From contig JACPTI010000056.1 of assembly GCA_016192845.1 (NCBI GenBank), positions 1,563 to 46,273 on the forward strand: a stretch of DNA of 44,711 bases, given 5' to 3'. This document shows, in pieces, positions 42,025 to 44,711 of this stretch. The notes under the pieces were generated by a model. The model ran no database searches, was not told where the DNA came from, and saw only the letters and a list, made by a program, of their open reading frames with translations. This DNA comes from Acidobacteriota bacterium. Its GTDB lineage: Bacteria > Acidobacteriota > Vicinamibacteria > Vicinamibacterales > UBA2999. The position numbers and the translations under genes are program-made. Numbering within the stretch: position 1 is the first letter of the stretch; each line of letters opens with the position of its first letter.

Positions 42025-42097
42025 GCGCTTCGTACCAGTGGAGTTCAGCTTCGACCAGCGTTCCATCAGGTAGACGAATCGCTGTGATGCCTTTCAT
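41957..42097 (-). CDS. small protein (46 aa) paired with the DESGEDYLYP gene
   Basis: MKGITAIRLPDGTLVEAELH then WYEAHGIGKKEIKFKKPLAN, ending EETRRR. The LPDGTxVEAELHWYEAHGIGKKE stretch is a known small bacterial protein type that co-occurs with the DESGEDYLYP gene, possibly as a two-component accessory or toxin-antitoxin-like unit. Function not established. The unit is inserted head-on between two plus-strand WD40 genes. Its ATG lies at the broken 5' edge of the second one. Confidence 0.6.
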   Translation of the reverse strand: MKGITAIRLPDGTLVEAELHWYEAHGIGKKEIKFKKPLANEETRRR

Positions 42098-42150
42098 TTT
42101 ACGCCAGCGACCGCGTCCGTACTGCCGAACCAGGCGCCGACGATCGCCTC

Positions 42151-43449
42151 ATGTTTACGCGCGGGGGCGCGCTGTGGCAGGTGCCCGCGTCGGGCGGCGC
42201 GCCCCTTCAGCTAACGAACCTCGATGCGTCGCGGCAGGAAGTCCTCCATGCATCGCCCCTCGCCCTCGCTGACGGTCGCGTCGTCGTGTTCGGGTCCGCC
42301 GGGTTTGGCAATACGTCTCGCATCGAAGCGCTGCTATCCTCGGACGCGGGCCGGCGGGTGCTCATCGAAGCTCGCGGATTCCCGATCGCGGCAGCAAACG
42401 GGCAATTGATCTTCTTTCGTGACGGTGCCTTGTTTGCGGTGCCGCTCGATGCCGAGCGCCTCGAAGTCACAGGCGCTCCGACGCGGGTCCTCGAGAACGT
42501 GGCGGTCGATGGGACCGGCATGGCGCTGGCCACCGTGTCCGCCTCCGGCACGCTGGTCTACCAGTCCAGTGACTCGGCGGGCGCGCAGCTCGTCTGGGTG
42601 TCGCGCGATGGCAGCGTCCAGCCTATCAGCGACCAGCAGAGGCCCTACGGGCACCCACGGGTTTCACCCGATGGGCGACGGCTCCTCGTTGATGCGTCCG
42701 GCGACCTGTGGATGCTCGATACGACGCGTTCGACATTTACTCGTCTGATTTCGGATCAGACGGCGGCCAATACGTTTCCTGTCTGGACGCCGGACGGCAC
42801 GCGCGTCGTGTTCAAGACGCGCACGAATCTGCGGGGGGTGAACGCGGATGGCAGCGGACGGCCGCAGGATATTCCCGGCACGCTGGCCTCGGACTTCCCG
42901 GGCTCCGTCTCACCGGATGGCAAGCTGCTGACGTTCGCACGCCTGAGCCCGGGCACGTCACTCGACGTATACGTGGTGCCGCTCGGCGGCGACGCCGACC
43001 CGCGTCCGGTGGTCGACACCCCCGCGACGGAGGGTGGAGGACAGTTTTCGCCGGACGGGACGTGGCTTGCCTACGTGTCGAACGACACAGGCCCGTTGCA
43101 GGTGTATCTGCGATCGCTGGTCGGGCCCGAGCGGCGCTGGCAGGTGTCGACCGACGGTGGCACGTCTCCCCTCTGGAGTCGCGACGGCCGGGAGCTGTTC
43201 TATCGCAACGGCGACCGGATGATGGTCGTGGACGTCGCTGCCGGAGCCGAGCCAGGGCTGTCGCGCCCGCGGATGCTCTTCGAGCAACGGTACGCCTACG
43301 GCACCACCATCACAACGCCAAACTACGACGTCAGACCCGACGCGCAGGGCTTCGTCATGGTGCGGGAACCGGCTCAGACGGCGCGGCTCAACGTGGTGAT
43401 GAACTGGTTTACCGAGCTGGCGCGGCTCGCGCCCGCGGGGAATCGGTAG
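42151..43449 (+). CDS. WD40/PD40 propeller fragment of a second kinase-type protein, 432 aa
   Basis: Repeated TolB-like blades: FTRGGALWQVPASGGAPLQL, RVSPDGRRLLVDASGDLWML, FPVWTPDGTRVVFKTRT, SVSPDGKLLTFARLSPGTSL, QFSPDGTWLAYVSNDTGPLQ, and the final VMNWFTELARLAP, which matches the usual end of acidobacterial kinase-WD40 proteins. Coding sequence continues upstream of ATG 42151 to about 42100 (SDRVRTAEPGADDRL), with no start, so kinase and membrane parts are missing. The 5' edge coincides with the start of the small minus-strand unit. Probably non-functional alone. Confidence 0.7.
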   Translation: MFTRGGALWQVPASGGAPLQLTNLDASRQEVLHASPLALADGRVVVFGSAGFGNTSRIEALLSSDAGRRVLIEARGFPIAAANGQLIFFRDGALFAVPLDAERLEVTGAPTRVLENVAVDGTGMALATVSASGTLVYQSSDSAGAQLVWVSRDGSVQPISDQQRPYGHPRVSPDGRRLLVDASGDLWMLDTTRSTFTRLISDQTAANTFPVWTPDGTRVVFKTRTNLRGVNADGSGRPQDIPGTLASDFPGSVSPDGKLLTFARLSPGTSLDVYVVPLGGDADPRPVVDTPATEGGGQFSPDGTWLAYVSNDTGPLQVYLRSLVGPERRWQVSTDGGTSPLWSRDGRELFYRNGDRMMVVDVAAGAEPGLSRPRMLFEQRYAYGTTITTPNYDVRPDAQGFVMVREPAQTARLNVVMNWFTELARLAPAGNR

Positions 43450-43567
43450 ATGGCGCTGACGCAAGGCACGCGGCGCGTGGCTCGAGCCGCCGCTTAGCTG
43501 GTTTTCCTCGCGGAAGGTCCCAAGGCGCGAAATGTTCGCGCACCTTTCTCAAGGAAGGAGCGTACAC

Positions 43568-43987
43568 ATGAGTTCCTCCTGGTCCGCCCGTCTGGGTTCC
43601 TTCGTGCTTCTGACTGCATCGATCAGCGCCTGTTCCGGCGGTGGCGGCCAGCCGGCCGCACCGGCCGCCAGCGGAGAAAGCGCAAGTCGCGTTTTCGACC
43701 TGAGCCACCGAGTGACAACATTCCTGCCCAGCGCCGACGCAGCGTCAGAGCGGCGGTTCGCCGCAGATCTGAAGCGGCCCGTTGGCGCGAGCCGCGTTGT
43801 TGCAGGATTCCAGGATCAGGCCGTCCTGGTGCAGCTGCCAGACTTCCCGTCAGGTGACGGCGTGTTCAAACTGAATTCGATCGTCCTTCCGGAGAATCTC
43901 GGCACGAGCGTCGATTCTGCCGGTCACTTCGTTCCGACGAAACCCGAGGTGCCAAACCCGGATCGACGTGGCCTGTCCGAGCAGATC
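43568..43987 (+). pseudogene. cyclase-family (kynurenine formamidase-like) lipoprotein, truncated
   Basis: Lipoprotein signal ARLGSFVLLTASISAC (lipobox ISAC), then RVFDLSHRVTTFLPS and KLNSIVLPENLGTSVDSAGH. VxDLSHxxTTFxP and the GTxxDSxxHF-like motif define the metal-dependent cyclase family, which hydrolyses amides or lactones; here the usual HGTHxDxP has become NLGTSVDSAGH, so it may be inactive as well. After about residue 140 the frame reads into antisense of an alpha/beta hydrolase (GLSEQIVG | PLPKVAF), so the C-terminal half is lost. Strong AAGGAGCG ribosome binding site before ATG 43568. Confidence 0.7.
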
Positions 43988-44479
43988 GTTGGCATCCCGC
44001 TGCCGAAAGTAGCCTTCCAGGAACCGGATGCTGTCCTCCAGGGACGTGAAGCCCAATTTGCGATACGCCTCTTCGCGAAAGAAGTCTTGCGAGAAGGCCC
44101 AGCCCATGTAGACGCGACTGAAGGCCCGCAGCCCTTTGATGGGTGGGCTGTGGTACCAACCCTCCGCAAACGTGGCATCCGCGACCAGGGCCGCCTTGAC
44201 ACCCTCCAGAAACAGATAGTTGTGCGGCGAGGTGCGTGCCGAACCACAGATCGGCGCGATGGCCTGGACCATGTCCGGGTACAAGGCGGCCCACTGAAAC
44301 GCTTGCTGGGCTCCCATCGAGAACCCGAGCACGAGCTTGACGTGCGTGATACCCAAGTGCTCCGTCACGAGGCGATGCTGACATATGACGTTGTCGTATA
44401 GGGTGATATTGGGAAAGACGGCCCGATCAAACGGGGGCGAGGTATTGCTCGGCGAGGAGGACAGACCGTTGCCAAACAT
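43850..44479 (-). pseudogene. alpha/beta hydrolase (MetX/homoserine acetyltransferase-like) fragment
   Basis: Core NMFGNGLSSSPSN, LVLGFSMGAQQAFQWAALYP (nucleophile elbow GFSMG with Ser), ICGSARTSPHNYLFLEGVKA, GWAFSQDFFREEAYRKLGF and LEGYFRQRDANDLLGQ, typical of MetX-like acyltransferases/hydrolases. The C-terminal part with the catalytic Asp and His is absent: after RQRDANDLL the frame enters antisense of the cyclase gene. The N-terminal part continues upstream as CLEQYFIIVPN and, after a one-base shift, as FHDGSHVGW near 44520. It is a fragment meeting the cyclase in inverted orientation at about 43972-43998. Confidence 0.75.
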
Positions 44480-44655
44480 ATTGGGGACGATGATGAAATA
44501 CTGCTCGAGACAACCCAGCCAACATGGGAGCCATCGTGGAAGACAGTGGCTCGTCGCTGGCTCAACGCTTCGCGATGAGCCGCGGCGCGCGTCCGTCGGT
44601 ACGCGCCGACGGCTCCATCGCGCGGAGGTGCCGAGACTCGTCCCGGGTCGGCGCG

Positions 44656-44711
44656 CTAGATTCTGACGATCAGCTTTCCGAGGTTGGATCCCTCGAACAG
44701 CATGTTCATGG
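44656..44711 (-). CDS. C-terminal end of an MDR-type NADPH/quinone oxidoreductase (partial)
   Basis: The last 17 residues read MNMLFEGSNLGKLIVRI before the TAG at 44656-44658. The FEGxNxGKLIVRI-type end is typical of zinc-independent medium-chain dehydrogenases/quinone oxidoreductases. The rest lies beyond the window edge. Confidence 0.6.
   Translation of the reverse strand, partial: MNMLFEGSNLGKLIVRI

Noticed and set aside
39465..43980. A single simple inversion of the 4.5-kb segment
   Set aside because: Inverting it in thought does not reunite either kinase or the cyclase/hydrolase halves, so at least one other event or an assembly artefact is needed.

Overview
The window is high-GC bacterial chromosome, about two thirds G+C by eye. 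It most likely comes from the Acidobacteriota, probably class Vicinamibacteria. This rests on gene content: secreted proteins with a GRPDLxGxW start motif next to DUF6152-like HH...INPH proteins, Ser/Thr kinases ending in WD40/PD40 propellers, a carboxypeptidase-regulatory/TonB-receptor type C-terminus, and many FAD/GMC/Gfo oxidoreductases. No rRNA, tRNA or CRISPR array was seen.

Layout. (1) 1-5.4 kb is accessory DNA: an HNH nuclease cluster on the minus strand, very small overlapping genes including a zinc-ribbon protein, about 0.8 kb of palindrome-rich DNA, and a two-gene unit resembling replication-relaxation proteins whose first gene has two frame breaks. No integrase is visible. (2) 5.4-15.1 kb holds secreted and envelope proteins, an orphan iron-type ABC binding protein, a bicupin translationally joined to a TRIP13/Pch2-like AAA+ ATPase with a His-rich tail, and the deleted remnant of a TonB-dependent receptor. 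(3) 15.1-24 kb is signalling and redox: a large GAF/PAS histidine kinase, a DoxX protein that has lost its middle, a SnoaL-FHA/GAF/PP2C-STAS operon, MsrQ/MsrP and a small histidine-kinase-like protein. (4) 24-33.5 kb has a SpoIID-like protein overlapping a SET-domain methyltransferase, a radical SAM enzyme, a PLD fragment, a ROK kinase, and a VOC, GMC, Gfo/Idh and Tat-exported flavoprotein series. (5) 33.5-44.7 kb is a damaged region: a giant kinase with two near-identical AAA/TPR modules lacking its N-terminus, and fragments of a kinase/WD40 gene, a second WD40 gene, a cyclase and an alpha/beta hydrolase, meeting at inverted junctions.

Likely cooperation. The PP2C phosphatase and STAS protein form the output half of a partner-switching pathway, but no anti-sigma kinase is in view. 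MsrP and MsrQ form the periplasmic methionine sulfoxide repair system. The GRPDL and DUF6152 families occur as neighbours twice. Bicupin/AAA+ and SET/SpoIID are coupled by one-base stop/start overlaps.

Two themes cross gene boundaries. Intergenic spaces repeatedly hold short tandem units of 7-8 nt, often arranged as head-to-head arrays that can fold into long hairpins. A GC-rich REP-like palindrome occurs three times within 4 kb. Several frame breaks fall in short homopolymers and two inverted junctions cut genes in half. Either this region is genuinely decaying or the assembly carries indels and inverted chimeras, and the sequence alone cannot decide.
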